Assembly (NCBI RefSeq): GCF_003545815.1
Contig: NZ_PDUW01000013.1
Coordinates: 1 to 64,000, forward strand
From: Pusillimonas caeni
GTDB lineage: Bacteria > Pseudomonadota > Gammaproteobacteria > Burkholderiales > Burkholderiaceae_B
Direction of reading: 5' to 3'
Length of the DNA stretch: 64,000 nt
In this document: positions 1-7,124 of the stretch, piece by piece
How positions within the stretch are numbered: position 1 is the stretch's first letter
How the letters are laid out: each line of letters opens with the position of its first letter
Program-made: the position numbers and the translations under genes
The notes under the pieces: generated by a model
Database searches by the model: none
Seen by the model: the letters and a program-made list of their open reading frames with translations, nothing else
What the model was told of the DNA's origin: nothing

Positions 1-95
1 TTCTTGCGCAGTACTTGCCGGCCGCTCTCATCTTGACCGTGAAGATGAAAACAGCGCTTACCCAGGTCAATGCCTATCAGCTTGATCGTCGCCAT
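1..95 (-). CDS. IS110-family transposase, N-terminal fragment cut by the window edge
   Basis: Reading leftward from an ATG at 95, the 31 visible codons begin MATIKLIGIDLGKRCFHLHG. This matches the N-terminus of IS110-family DEDD transposases, which opens with the first catalytic Asp in an IGID(L/V)GK motif; Asp9 is that residue here. A ribosome-binding site (aaggagac) lies just upstream of the ATG. The rest of the gene is outside the window, so whether the copy is intact cannot be judged. Identification rests on this short stretch, but the motif is characteristic. The element shows that mobile DNA borders the accessory region on the left. Confidence 0.72.
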   Translation of the reverse strand, partial: MATIKLIGIDLGKRCFHLHGQDESGRQVLRK

Positions 96-136
96 GATGG
101 TCTCCTTATCTCCAGGGGGAAATCCCCTACAGCGTA

Positions 137-158
137 CCCGCCCCCGGCCGGGGGCGGG
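137..158. repeat. Perfect 22-bp palindrome upstream of the IS110 transposase
   Basis: Two 11-base arms (cccgcccccgg and its complement) abut with no spacer. The palindrome lies about 40 bp upstream of the transposase start, in the gene-poor stretch 96-291. It could be a subterminal inverted repeat of an IS1111-type element, a terminator-like hairpin or a regulatory site. A shorter agggg/cccct hairpin lies between it and the transposase. Nothing else is recognisable between 159 and 291. Confidence 0.5.
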
Positions 159-291
159 CTGACCATCTCATTACTCAACAGCAGCGAGGCTCAAGAATCC
201 AAGCGGAGCAGCCAACTTCAAGGCCCAAGAAGAATCCAAGATCAAAGCCACGCCACAGCATTCTTGGTTCAAATGCGTAAGCCAAAAAGTC

Positions 292-1986
292 CTACGACAG
301 CACCGCCCCCGCCTCGACCGGCCTGGCCTTCCAGACCACCGGCTCGGGAACCAGTTCGCCCGCCACCACCGCGCGCGTCAACTCGCGCTTGAGAATCTTG
401 CCGCTGGCCGTCATGGGGAAAGCATCGATCAGCACCACGTATTCGGGCATGTCGTACTTCGACAAGCCGTTTTCATAGAGATACTGCAGCACCGAGGCGT
501 AGTCGGGGCTCTCCGCCCCCTCCCAGATCATGCCCAGGCAGGCCTTCTCGCCCAGCCGGGGATCGGGCACGGGAAACACGGCAGCCTTGCGGATGTGGGG
601 ATGGCTGTGCGCCAGGTCTTCGATGATGCCCGGGTAGATGTTGCGCCCGCCTCGAATCACCATTTCCTTCTTGCGGCCCACGATGCGCAGGCAGCCGCTT
701 TCATCGATGGTGCCCAGGTCGCCGGTCAGGAACCAGCCGTCCTGGTTGAAAGACTCTTCGGTCGCCTTCTGGTTGTCGAAGTAGCCCAGCATCAGCAGAC
801 CGCCCCGGCCGCCCAGCTCGCCGATCTCGCCCGGTTCGGCTTCGGCGTCGGGGTCGTCCTGCTTCCAGATGCGGGTTTCATAGCCGTTGCAGCTGCGGCC
901 GCAGGTGCCGACGATGACCGCCTCGGCGTCCGCCGGCACGGTGTAGTGATGCGTGCCGTTCTCGCTCATGCCGAAGCCGTTCTGCGGCACGACGCCGAGG
1001 TTGAAAAATTCCTGCGCCACCCAGGGCGGAATCACCGAGCCCGACAGATAGAACACCTTGACACGCCCCAAGGCGTTCATGCCGCGCTGGTGGACCTCTT
1101 TCAGCAAGTCTATGCCATGCGTGGGAACGCCCAGCAGATAAGCGGCTTGCGACTCGACGATCCAGTCCAGCCATTGCGCGGGCACGGACGAATCGCTGAC
1201 CACCAGCTCGGAGCCGGCGACAACGGACTGCTCGAGCGCCACCGTACCGATGTGATGGCTCATGGCGCTGAGCGTCAGCATGATGGTGTCGGCCGTGTGC
1301 CCCCAGTCTTCGACCATGCTGCGGCCATTGGCCAGCAGCGTGTTGTCGCTGTGCATCACCCCCTTGGGATTGCCCGTCGTTCCAGAGGTGAAGGCGAGAT
1401 ACAGGACCTTGTCGGGATCGGTATCGACCGGAGCCGGCGGGACGTCGGCATCGGCTTGTGGATAAGCCGACACCGGCCGGCCCGGCTCGCAGGATGCCGA
1501 AGCATCCTGCCCCACCAGGATCACCTGCTTGAGCGCGGGCACGTCCGCCATGCGCTCGACGATGGACCTGCCCGTGACGTCCGAACCATAGCCCGGACGC
1601 GTGAAAAGCACTTTGCAGCCCACCTGCGTGAGCAGATCGACGATGTTCTGCACGGTATGGTTCTTGTGCAGCGAAGGGCAGCACACATAGCCGTTTCGCG
1701 AGCAGGCCAGAAACGCCACGATGCTCTCGATGCAGCTCGGCAGCCATACCGCCACGCGATCGCCGCGGCGCAGGCCCATGCCGTGCAACACGCCCGACAC
1801 CCTGTCCACTTCCCGGACGAGCTCGGGCCAGGTAAGGCGGCGCCGCTTGTCCCGCGCCGCATAGCCCAGGGGATTGCGTTCGGCGTTGCGCGCCGTCAAG
1901 GTATAAAAAGTATCGTCTTTCCAGATGCCGCGCGCGTAGAAGTCGCGTGCCGCGCGCGGATTATGCAAAGTCAATAAAGCGCTCAT
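292..1986 (-). CDS. AMP-dependent acyl-CoA synthetase (ligase)
   Basis: A 564-residue member of the ANL adenylating-enzyme superfamily. It should activate a carboxylic acid with ATP and join it to coenzyme A in the cytoplasm. The phosphate-binding loop TSGTTGNPKGV lies near residues 200-210, the GWFLTGDLG motif and the hinge region GRKKEMVIRGG follow in the C-terminal third, and the catalytic lysine of TASGK is at about residue 530. Length is normal for the family. Fatty, cyclohexane-carboxylic or aromatic acids are all possible substrates; sequence alone does not decide. It is transcribed divergently from the CBS-domain gene and sits next to an IS fragment, not in an obvious operon. Confidence 0.88.
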   Translation of the reverse strand: MSALLTLHNPRAARDFYARGIWKDDTFYTLTARNAERNPLGYAARDKRRRLTWPELVREVDRVSGVLHGMGLRRGDRVAVWLPSCIESIVAFLACSRNGYVCCPSLHKNHTVQNIVDLLTQVGCKVLFTRPGYGSDVTGRSIVERMADVPALKQVILVGQDASASCEPGRPVSAYPQADADVPPAPVDTDPDKVLYLAFTSGTTGNPKGVMHSDNTLLANGRSMVEDWGHTADTIMLTLSAMSHHIGTVALEQSVVAGSELVVSDSSVPAQWLDWIVESQAAYLLGVPTHGIDLLKEVHQRGMNALGRVKVFYLSGSVIPPWVAQEFFNLGVVPQNGFGMSENGTHHYTVPADAEAVIVGTCGRSCNGYETRIWKQDDPDAEAEPGEIGELGGRGGLLMLGYFDNQKATEESFNQDGWFLTGDLGTIDESGCLRIVGRKKEMVIRGGRNIYPGIIEDLAHSHPHIRKAAVFPVPDPRLGEKACLGMIWEGAESPDYASVLQYLYENGLSKYDMPEYVVLIDAFPMTASGKILKRELTRAVVAGELVPEPVVWKARPVEAGAVLS

Positions 1987-2145
1987 TGAGTCGTGTCCCT
2001 TCGCACGCGGCGATTGACGGCGTCGGGGCGGCCTGGGCCCGCCGTTGGATTGTCTTTACTCCACCCGACACCGCTGATAAGATCCTATTTATGGTATGAC
2101 AGGATTATTCTACACCTAAGCCATACCACCCTCAAGGAGACTGAT

Positions 2146-2616
2146 ATGCGCGTCATGGACATCCTCAAGAACAAAACAGGCATTCTCTACACGACGACGC
2201 CGGACACGCTTCTGACGCACGCCATACAAACCATGGCCAGCCAGGACTCGGGCTCGCTGTTGGTCATGCGCCACAACCGCCTGGTCGGTCTGCTGTCGTT
2301 CCGCGAAGTCATCAACATCCTTGCCCGGCAGCAGGCCCAGCCCAGTTGCGAACCGCCCATCGTGCTGGAACAGCTCAAGATAAAGGACGTCATGAACGCC
2401 GACCCCATCGTGGTTCATCCGGACATGGACATACACAGCCTGCGCGGGCTGATGATCAAGGTGCGCCAGCGCTTCATGCCGGTGGTCGACAAGGACGTCG
2501 TGCTGGGAGTGCTGTCCTTCTACGACGTGGCCAAAGCCGTGCACGATGCTCAGGAATCCGAGAACCTGCTGCTGAAGGCCTACATCAACGATCAGCCGGC
2601 GCCGGTTTACGCCTAG
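2146..2616 (+). CDS. CBS-domain pair protein
   Basis: This 156-residue cytoplasmic protein consists of two CBS domains and little else (roughly residues 7-65 and 80-140). Such stand-alone pairs bind adenosyl ligands such as AMP, ATP or SAM and act as energy sensors on partner proteins; the partner here is unknown. The start at 2146 is chosen because aaggaga lies 5 bp upstream. The open frame extends 51 codons further, but that extension has no ribosome-binding site and reads as promoter DNA. A second, different CBS-pair protein is encoded at 10583-10993. Confidence 0.8.
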   Translation: MRVMDILKNKTGILYTTTPDTLLTHAIQTMASQDSGSLLVMRHNRLVGLLSFREVINILARQQAQPSCEPPIVLEQLKIKDVMNADPIVVHPDMDIHSLRGLMIKVRQRFMPVVDKDVVLGVLSFYDVAKAVHDAQESENLLLKAYINDQPAPVYA

Positions 2617-2743
2617 ACTGACCGCTCAACGCGGACGAGGACGCAACGGCGCCAAGGTCCATGACAGCCCCGGTCGGAGACCGGGGCAGTGGCGACGCTG
2701 TTGAGGTCGCTTGTCACCATAACCGCTGAGGGTGCATGGATTC

Positions 2744-3403
2744 TCAGGCAGCGTGGCCGTTCGCATCCTCGTCCAGGCAGGGCTTGAATTCGCCCGTGGC
2801 CGGGTCGCGCATGAACAGCAAGCCGGTGGCCACTCCGAAATAAGCGCCGTGCAACTCCAACTCGCCGTTCTCGACCGCGCGGCGCACAAACGGAAAAGTC
2901 ATGAGGTTCAGCAGACTCTGCTCCACCACCGCCAGCTCGAGCCGCCTGATATCGGTCTTGAGATCGCCCGTCAAAGGCCCGATGCGTTCGGCGGCGGGCT
3001 CGATCTGCGCCATCCACTTGCTGATGAAATCGCCCTGACTGAGCGGCGCCGCGTGGTCGTGAAACGCGCGCACGCCGCCGCAGGACGCATGGCCCAGCAC
3101 CACGATGTGCTTCACCTTGAGCCCGTTCACGCCGAACTCGATCGCCGCGCTGGTGCCGTGATGCGATGCCGTGGGGTCGGTCTCGTATTGCGGCACCAGA
3201 TTGGCCACATTGCGCACCACCAGCATTTCGCCCGGCCCCGCATCGAAGATCACCTCCGGCGACACCCGCGAATCGACACAGCCGATCAGCATGATCTCCG
3301 GGCTTTGCCCCGTTTCGCCGAGCTGCTGGTATCGCGTGCTTTCGGTTTTGAACCGGCCATCTAGAAAGCTTTGATAACCTGCGGCTAATCGTTGGGGCAA
3401 CAT
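2744..3403 (-). CDS. Beta-class carbonic anhydrase
   Basis: A 219-residue beta-carbonic anhydrase, interconverting CO2 and bicarbonate in the cytoplasm. The zinc ligands and catalytic dyad are visible: Cys42, Asp44 and Arg46 in CVDSR, and His105 and Cys108 in HASC. The start MLPQRLAAGY is supported by aaagga upstream; a longer frame to 3478 adds 25 residues with no ribosome-binding site. It faces the CBS gene tail to tail, and no cyanate genes are adjacent, so a general housekeeping role is more likely than a cyn-operon role. Confidence 0.92.
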   Translation of the reverse strand: MLPQRLAAGYQSFLDGRFKTESTRYQQLGETGQSPEIMLIGCVDSRVSPEVIFDAGPGEMLVVRNVANLVPQYETDPTASHHGTSAAIEFGVNGLKVKHIVVLGHASCGGVRAFHDHAAPLSQGDFISKWMAQIEPAAERIGPLTGDLKTDIRRLELAVVEQSLLNLMTFPFVRRAVENGELELHGAYFGVATGLLFMRDPATGEFKPCLDEDANGHAA

Positions 3404-3929
3404 GAGATTTCCTTTTGTGTTTTCGACGGGACCAGGCCTGCCGCACGAACCATAGAAGCCATTCGCGCGAGCAACCATATAGGTACTATGTTTCTATAAA
3501 CCGATCCATTATCCACAATTTGGCAATGCATGAACAGGGACGGCAAAACAGAATTTTACCCACACGCCCGATGATGCCCTGCTGACGCGCCCACGTTGGC
3601 CTCATAAAAGGCTGGCGTCATCAAGGAAGCCGCATACAAGTTCGGGAAATGGCCGGACCTGGCTTTCTATCAGAAGACACTGAGCACGCCGGAGCGGCCG
3701 ATGGAAGATTGATGCCCAGCCGCTAAGCGACGGCTTCCATTGCTTCGCGGCGCGGAGCTGCTTCTCATGGCGATACGCGCACTGGCGTCCTCGTCATGGC
3801 GATAGGATGCAAACGTCCAAACTCGTAGATAAACAACTACGGCCTCGCGCATACTACATTTCCAGTTTCCAGCAGACTTCCGGAGTCGTGCGTTCCTTTA
3901 TCCATACGCAATTTACGTATACAATAAAA
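3404..3929. other. 526-bp region without an intact gene; holds a possible C-terminal gene remnant
   Basis: Between the carbonic anhydrase start and the first toxin gene no complete gene is seen. At 3608-3712 (+) an open stretch of 34 codons without a start, reading KAGVIKEAAYKFGKWP and on to a stop, has a protein-like composition and may be the tail of a decayed gene; I cannot assign it to a family. The tetA-like motif tcatggcgata is repeated near 3768 and 3794. The right end holds the toxin promoter and operator. Confidence 0.3.
3904..3920. promoter_or_regulatory. Probable operator and promoter of the RelE-like/HTH toxin-antitoxin operon
   Basis: An inverted repeat atacg-N7-cgtat overlaps a good -10 element (tatacaat, 3918-3925) just upstream of the toxin ATG at 3930. 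No Shine-Dalgarno sequence is visible before the ATG. Type II antitoxins usually bind such palindromes over their own promoter, so autoregulation is inferred. Confidence 0.45.
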
Positions 3930-4271
3930 ATGAAAGCCAGCTTTATCGAGTTGCCTGCATTTCAAAGGCATCGTGAACACTATATGGACGACGCTACGTT
4001 GCGTAACTTCCAGTCCATGCTGCTTCAGCAGCCCGAAGCGGGCGATGTCATGGCAGGTACGGGCGGCCTGCGCAAGGCACGTTTCATCGACCTACGCAGA
4101 GGAAAAGGCAAGCGAGGCGGTTTGCGAGTAATTTACTACCAATGGGTTGCGGGCCGTCAGTTCTGGCTGTTCACTGTGTACGACAAAGGCGAAATGAACG
4201 ATTTGTCCGCCAAAGAACGAGCTATCTTGGCAACACTTTTGCAAAACGAGCTGGAAGCAAGAACGTTATGA
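3930..4271 (+). CDS. RelE/HigB-like toxin of a type II toxin-antitoxin system
   Basis: A 113-residue protein with the conserved core GTGGLRKARF (about residues 39-48) followed by KGKRGGLRVIYY, typical of RelE-superfamily toxins that pair with HTH antitoxins of the HigA2/NadS kind. These are usually mRNA interferases acting at the ribosome. The frame stays open 41 codons upstream, but the family start MKASFIELP and the promoter at about 3918-3925 favour 3930. Its last 4 bases overlap the antitoxin start (ATGA), so the toxin comes first. The pair looks intact. Confidence 0.85.
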   Translation: MKASFIELPAFQRHREHYMDDATLRNFQSMLLQQPEAGDVMAGTGGLRKARFIDLRRGKGKRGGLRVIYYQWVAGRQFWLFTVYDKGEMNDLSAKERAILATLLQNELEARTL

Positions 4272-4585
4272 ACAGCAAACGAAATCTATTTGCCGAATTG
4301 ACTGAAGGATTCGAAGCGCTGACCGCCGAACGCGAGGGCAAGGTCACCTTGCGAAAACATGTAATAGAGTTGCCCCCTGCTCCTGAACTATCAGCCGCCG
4401 AACTGCTCGGTTTGCGCAAACGCCTGAACCTTTCGCGAAGCGTGTTCGCACGCTATCTGCGCACCAACCCGCGCACACTCGAAAACTGGGAACAAGGGCG
4501 CGCAAAGCCCAATGCCCAAGCCGCGCTGCTGATTCGATTGGTAGAACGCTATCCCGACACCGTCGACAGGCTGGCGACTCTGTAA
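4268..4585 (+). CDS. HTH (XRE/HigA2-type) antitoxin
   Basis: A 105-residue partner of the preceding RelE-like toxin. The C-terminal half is a helix-turn-helix domain (about 47-95) with the recognition segment NPRTLENWEQGRAKP, the usual signature of this antitoxin group. It should neutralise the toxin and repress the operon by binding the palindrome at 3904-3920. Translation is coupled to the toxin by a 4-base overlap; the upstream in-frame extension belongs to the toxin's shadow. Confidence 0.85.
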   Translation: MNSKRNLFAELTEGFEALTAEREGKVTLRKHVIELPPAPELSAAELLGLRKRLNLSRSVFARYLRTNPRTLENWEQGRAKPNAQAALLIRLVERYPDTVDRLATL

Positions 4586-4595
4586 CCTCCCCCCC

Positions 4596-4973
4596 TTACG
4601 CTGCATTCTGGCACGGCAGCCGTACGTCTACAGATATCTCCGAATAAGGCGCAAACACCTTGCCCTTCGAGTTTTTTTCAATGACTTGCCACTCGATAAG
4701 CTGCGCGACATCGTTATAAACGTTCTTGTAGTCGCGCGACAGCCGCCTGGCCAGCTCAGCGACCGACACAGGGCCGCTTTGGCGTAAAACCGCTAAAAGC
4801 TCCCATCGACGGGGCGTGAATACAGCAAACAGCTGCCCAACATTTTCGAACCCTAGTCCAAAATATGGCCGAGGCGTTTTGCCTTGCTCTAGGGCAGTCA
4901 ACGTGCTTGCGAATTGCTTAAGCGCCGTCTGCGGGTCTTCACCGACCTTCACATGTAATGTACGGGGTTTCAT
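4596..4973 (-). CDS. HTH antitoxin/regulator paired with a decayed DUF6516 toxin
   Basis: A 125-residue winged-helix-type DNA-binding protein of the HVO_A0114-like group. The segment FTPRRWELLAVLRQ, then SVAELARRLSRDYKNVYNDV (about residues 53-90), is the winged-helix core. Genes of this group commonly sit directly after DUF6516 toxin genes. Here the frame upstream (4970-5116) is exactly such a gene with most of its middle missing, and it overlaps this start by 4 bases. The antitoxin frame is intact, so it may now be a lone repressor. It is convergent with the preceding antitoxin gene, 10 bp away. Confidence 0.78.
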   Translation of the reverse strand: MKPRTLHVKVGEDPQTALKQFASTLTALEQGKTPRPYFGLGFENVGQLFAVFTPRRWELLAVLRQSGPVSVAELARRLSRDYKNVYNDVAQLIEWQVIEKNSKGKVFAPYSEISVDVRLPCQNAA

Positions 4974-5116
4974 AATGCCGCCTTTTCGATATCAGCCAGA
5001 CGATACTTATAGCAATGAGACGACGCCGGCACCGAACGATGCAAACGCCATATCACCATCTCGATAAAACCCTGCCGATACAGCACCCTGCGACGAAGCA
5101 GCAAGACGGAACTCAT
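4970..5116 (-). pseudogene. Internally deleted DUF6516-family toxin gene
   Basis: A 48-codon open frame. Its first 40 residues carry the DUF6516 N-terminal signature: LLLRRRVLY, then FIEMVIWRL, then SVPASSHCYKYRLA. Full members are about 90-105 residues and continue with a conserved KGDHRH-containing half before a tail like ADFLADIEKA. Here RLA runs straight into DIEKAAL and the stop, so about half the protein, including the KGDHRH segment, seems to have been removed in frame. The ATGA overlap with the downstream HTH gene is kept. No ribosome-binding site is seen before the ATG. A natural short form cannot be excluded. Confidence 0.65.
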
Positions 5117-5134
5117 GAGTCTATTGACTCATGA
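5113..5134. promoter_or_regulatory. Perfect 9-bp inverted repeat over the start of the DUF6516 toxin frame
   Basis: The arms tcatgagtc and gactcatga are separated by tatt. The left arm contains the toxin start codon (5114-5116). The position fits an operator used by the HTH partner for autorepression. A smaller palindrome, actcatgagt (5111-5120), overlaps it. Confidence 0.5.
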
Positions 5135-5224
5135 TGGGTTATGGTATTAGAGGCCATATTAATTCCTCTCCAACAAAATCTCAATGTATGTTCGGGAGCT
5201 AGACGCAGGACGAGCGCCGGCAGG

Positions 5225-5461
5225 TGTTATCCAGCTCGGGATTTTCGCAGGTCAACACCTCAAGAGCTTATGTATATCGAGATCAGCGAGTTGGCTGACG
5301 CGATGAGCGTGCACAGAAACACGCTCAGCAGAATCGTGCACGACAAGGGAACCCTAACCGCTCCCATGGCCATCAAGCTGGCCGCGGCACTTGGCGACAC
5401 TCCCGAGTTAACCTTCCCAAGGCCCTCAACGCAGCCTCCGGCTCGCGATCCAGTACTGTGA
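5225..5461 (+). pseudogene. HigA-like antitoxin remnant
   Basis: The frame reads YPARDFRRS, then ISELADAMSVHRNTLSRIVH and APMAIKLAAALGDTPEL. This follows the HigA (XRE family) pattern of HPGE, helix-turn-helix, then TADTALRLARALGTSPE. The family's next block (WLNLQ) is missing and is replaced by a proline-rich tail. The N-terminal block is poorly matched and no HigB toxin frame lies upstream, so I read this as a decayed antitoxin. A diverged small HTH protein starting at ATG 5270 is the alternative. Confidence 0.5.
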
Positions 5462-5486
5462 GCAAAGCCTTTGCCGCGCCTATCGG

Positions 5487-5732
5487 CTAGCGCTTGCCCT
5501 GCTCCCAATTACGTATCGTCTCGATGGGCACATTGATGCGCTCGGAAAATTGAGCTTGGCTCAAGCCCAAACGGATACGATCACGCTGCGCGAACTTTGC
5601 GGCATCTTGCAAGCCGTTCTTGTCGTCCGCCAACTGATGCTTGGCGATATCTCGTTCTGTCGTGGCATCGATCCGCGCAAGATCGACCCTTCCTTGCCGC
5701 AACGAGGCCGGTACGGATGCATCAATTTTCAT
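5487..5732 (-). CDS. Shortened HTH antitoxin of a decayed BrnT-type locus
   Basis: An 81-residue protein: an N-terminal part with IDATTERDIAKH, typical of antitoxins that follow BrnT toxins, then a helix-turn-helix ending IRNWEQGKR. The stop comes immediately after this recognition helix, whereas relatives carry another 20 or so residues, so the C-terminus is probably lost. The start at 5732 overlaps the stop of the BrnT remnant (tgaaaattga arrangement), as in functional operons. Starts at 5747 or 5825 are possible but would lie inside the old toxin frame. Confidence 0.6.
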   Translation of the reverse strand: MKIDASVPASLRQGRVDLARIDATTERDIAKHQLADDKNGLQDAAKFAQRDRIRLGLSQAQFSERINVPIETIRNWEQGKR

Positions 5733-5830
5733 TCGTACGGTTTTCATAGCATCGAACCTGGCGTCGATTGGCTTTCCGAGCGGAGAGAAATGAGGTTTTT
5801 CTCCGGCTGGGAAAACATGCAACACCGTAG
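5722..5830 (-). pseudogene. C-terminal remnant of a second BrnT toxin
   Basis: Two adjacent frames together spell a BrnT C-terminus: MFSQPEKNLISLR, then, after a shift equal to a 4-base insertion, RKANRRQVRCYENRTNEN and a stop. The intact BrnT encoded at 5927-6217 contains RLISLRKANRREF at the same place, giving an internal reference. The N-terminal two thirds is not recognisable in 5830-5926. The remnant precedes the HTH antitoxin frame in the order expected of a toxin-first operon. Confidence 0.6.
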
Positions 5831-5895
5831 TTTCCGAAGCTGTCTGCGTGGACGCTCTGAGGCAAGCTGACGGGACCGGCGCATCCCCTTTTCTT

Positions 5896-5925
5896 TTGCC
5901 CGGCCATAATTATTGGGGCTACAAT
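5896..5925 (+). promoter_or_regulatory. Predicted brnTA promoter with AT-rich palindrome
   Basis: A -35-like ttgccc (5896-5901) and a -10-like tacaat (5920-5925) are separated by 18 bp. The 8-bp palindrome ataattat (5906-5913) lies in the spacer. BrnA antitoxins repress their own promoter, so the palindrome is a plausible BrnA operator. The start codon follows within a few bases of the -10 element, so the leader is very short or absent. Confidence 0.4.
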
Positions 5926-5926
5926 A

Positions 5927-6217
5927 ATGATGCAAGAACGTCTTGACTGGCATGAGTCAAAACGCCGGGCAAATTTTCTCAAACATGGCGTGGATTTTCA
6001 TGAGGTAGCGGCCTTCGATTGGGATAACGCTCTGGTCAAGATCGATACGCGACGCGACTACGGAGAGCTACGCTGGATTGCCCTGGGCCTCATCAAAAGG
6101 CGCCTTCATGTCATGGTATACAGCCGGCGATCAGACGCCATACGCCTGATCAGCCTGCGCAAAGCCAACCGCCGGGAGTTTTTATATTATGTCTCGCAAA
6201 TTGATCCGGCCGACTGA
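5927..6217 (+). CDS. brnT: BrnT toxin (type II toxin-antitoxin ribonuclease)
   Basis: A 96-residue BrnT (DUF497) protein, a RelE-fold ribonuclease toxin. Visible signature: LDWHESKRRANFLKHGVDF at the N-terminus, a central GLIKRRLHVMVYSRR strand and the C-terminal RLISLRKANRREF. Two ATGs, at 5927 and 5930, are possible starts. It overlaps the antitoxin gene by 29 bp, which couples their translation. Full length, with no visible damage. Confidence 0.9.
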   Translation: MMQERLDWHESKRRANFLKHGVDFHEVAAFDWDNALVKIDTRRDYGELRWIALGLIKRRLHVMVYSRRSDAIRLISLRKANRREFLYYVSQIDPAD

Positions 6218-6461
6218 CGCCGAAGACGCAGCCATCACCGCAGCCGCCCTTCAAGACCCCGACAACCCTCCGCTAACCGACACCGAGCTGGCCTCACTGC
6301 GCCCGCGCCGTGGACGCCCGCTCAAGGACCAGCCCAAGGTCCAAATCTCCATCCGCTACTCGCCCGAAGTGGTGAGGTTCTTCAAATCAGGCGGCAAGGG
6401 ATGGCAAGCGCGCATGAACGCCGTATTGTTGGAATACGTGGATGCACAACAAGGAAAATAG
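6189..6461 (+). CDS. brnA: BrnA antitoxin
   Basis: A 90-residue BrnA-family (ribbon-helix-helix) antitoxin. The N-terminal half (DAEDAAITAAALQDPDNPPL) is the toxin-binding part, and the C-terminal VQISIRYSPEVVRFFKSGGK, then WQARMNAVL, is the DNA-binding RHH domain. It neutralises BrnT and represses the operon. The start lies inside the end of brnT. Confidence 0.9.
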   Translation: MSRKLIRPTDAEDAAITAAALQDPDNPPLTDTELASLRPRRGRPLKDQPKVQISIRYSPEVVRFFKSGGKGWQARMNAVLLEYVDAQQGK

Positions 6462-6501
6462 CGGCGCTCAACCGTATCATGCGGCTGCAGACGCAGGCGA
6501 A

Positions 6502-6816
6502 CTACGACCCATGATGCTCCATCGCCAACTCGCGCAATACGTCGGGGTGCCGAATGGCGACCGCCAGCAGCGTTTGCGCCGCGCCGGACGGTCTGCGGCG
6601 GCCCTGCTCCCATTCCTGAAGCGTACGCACAGAGACGCCCATGAGTCCGGCAAACTGAGTTTGTGACAAGCCGGACGCAATCCGCGCCTGAGCCGTCGGC
6701 GAATGAACAACCGTCCCCGCGCCCGCCTTCATCTGTCTGACCGAGGCCAGCAGCTTCTGGCCCAGTTCTTCACCGGTCATGTTGCCTTTTCCAGTCATGC
6801 CGCCAAGTTCAGCCAT
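6502..6816 (-). CDS. HTH (XRE/NadS-type) antitoxin of a broken RelE-like pair
   Basis: A 104-residue antitoxin. The helix-turn-helix spans about residues 45-75, with SGLSQTQFAGLMGVSVRTLQ and EWEQGRRRPSG, and a typical tail HPDVLRELA follows. It overlaps the toxin gene by 8 bp in a toxin-first operon. The upstream toxin is frameshifted while this gene is intact, so it may persist as a stand-alone regulator or as protection against related toxins. Confidence 0.85.
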   Translation of the reverse strand: MAELGGMTGKGNMTGEELGQKLLASVRQMKAGAGTVVHSPTAQARIASGLSQTQFAGLMGVSVRTLQEWEQGRRRPSGAAQTLLAVAIRHPDVLRELAMEHHGS

Positions 6817-7124
6817 GGTCCAGTTCCTCTTTGATAGCCCGCAGAATGTGCGCCGGGATACTGCCCCGCACTGGCTTGGCGTAGATCACCAGCAGGTAGA
6901 TCACTCCGAATTCCAAACGGTTAAAGTAAATCACCCGCACCCCGCCTCGTTTCCCCGTTCCCGGACGCGCCCAGCGCACCTTGCGGCAGCCGCCGGATCC
7001 GGGAATGACGCGGCCTGCCTCGGCATGGCGTGCCATGCCAAGCACAAAACTCACCGCGCTCGTCCTCCCGCCAGATGACGCCCGCATCCGCACTGAAGAG
7101 CGGCGTTTCGACGACTGTGTACAC
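6809..7124 (-). pseudogene. Frameshifted RelE-like toxin
   Basis: The N-terminal part is in one frame from a GTG at 7124: YTVVETPLFSADAG, then EDERGEFCAW. The rest is in another: HAEAGRVIPGSGGCRKVRWA, KRGGVRVIYF and AHILRAIKEELDHG, ending at 6809. Joined, they make a complete RelE-superfamily toxin of about 104 residues. The frame changes by one base near 7030-7040, inside an imperfect ggcatgg/ccatgcc repeat, which suggests a slippage error. A start in the second frame at 7093 would give a protein lacking the native N-terminus. Sequencing error is an alternative explanation. Confidence 0.75.

Noticed and set aside
261-291. tRNA T-arm-like ggttcaaat sequence
   Set aside because: No cloverleaf can be built around it; no tRNA gene was found anywhere in the window.
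15-392. Open frame on the + strand at the left edge
   Set aside because: The opposite strand encodes the IS110 transposase start, and the rest overlaps the acyl-CoA ligase end; its translation is proline-rich nonsense.
595-1977. Long open frame opposite the acyl-CoA ligase gene
   Set aside because: It has no recognisable motif or ribosome-binding site and lies wholly antisense to a well-supported gene; such frames are common in high-GC DNA.
6809-7124. Programmed ribosomal frameshift in the RelE-like toxin
   Set aside because: No slippery heptamer or downstream pseudoknot is evident at the junction, so mutation or sequencing error is simpler.
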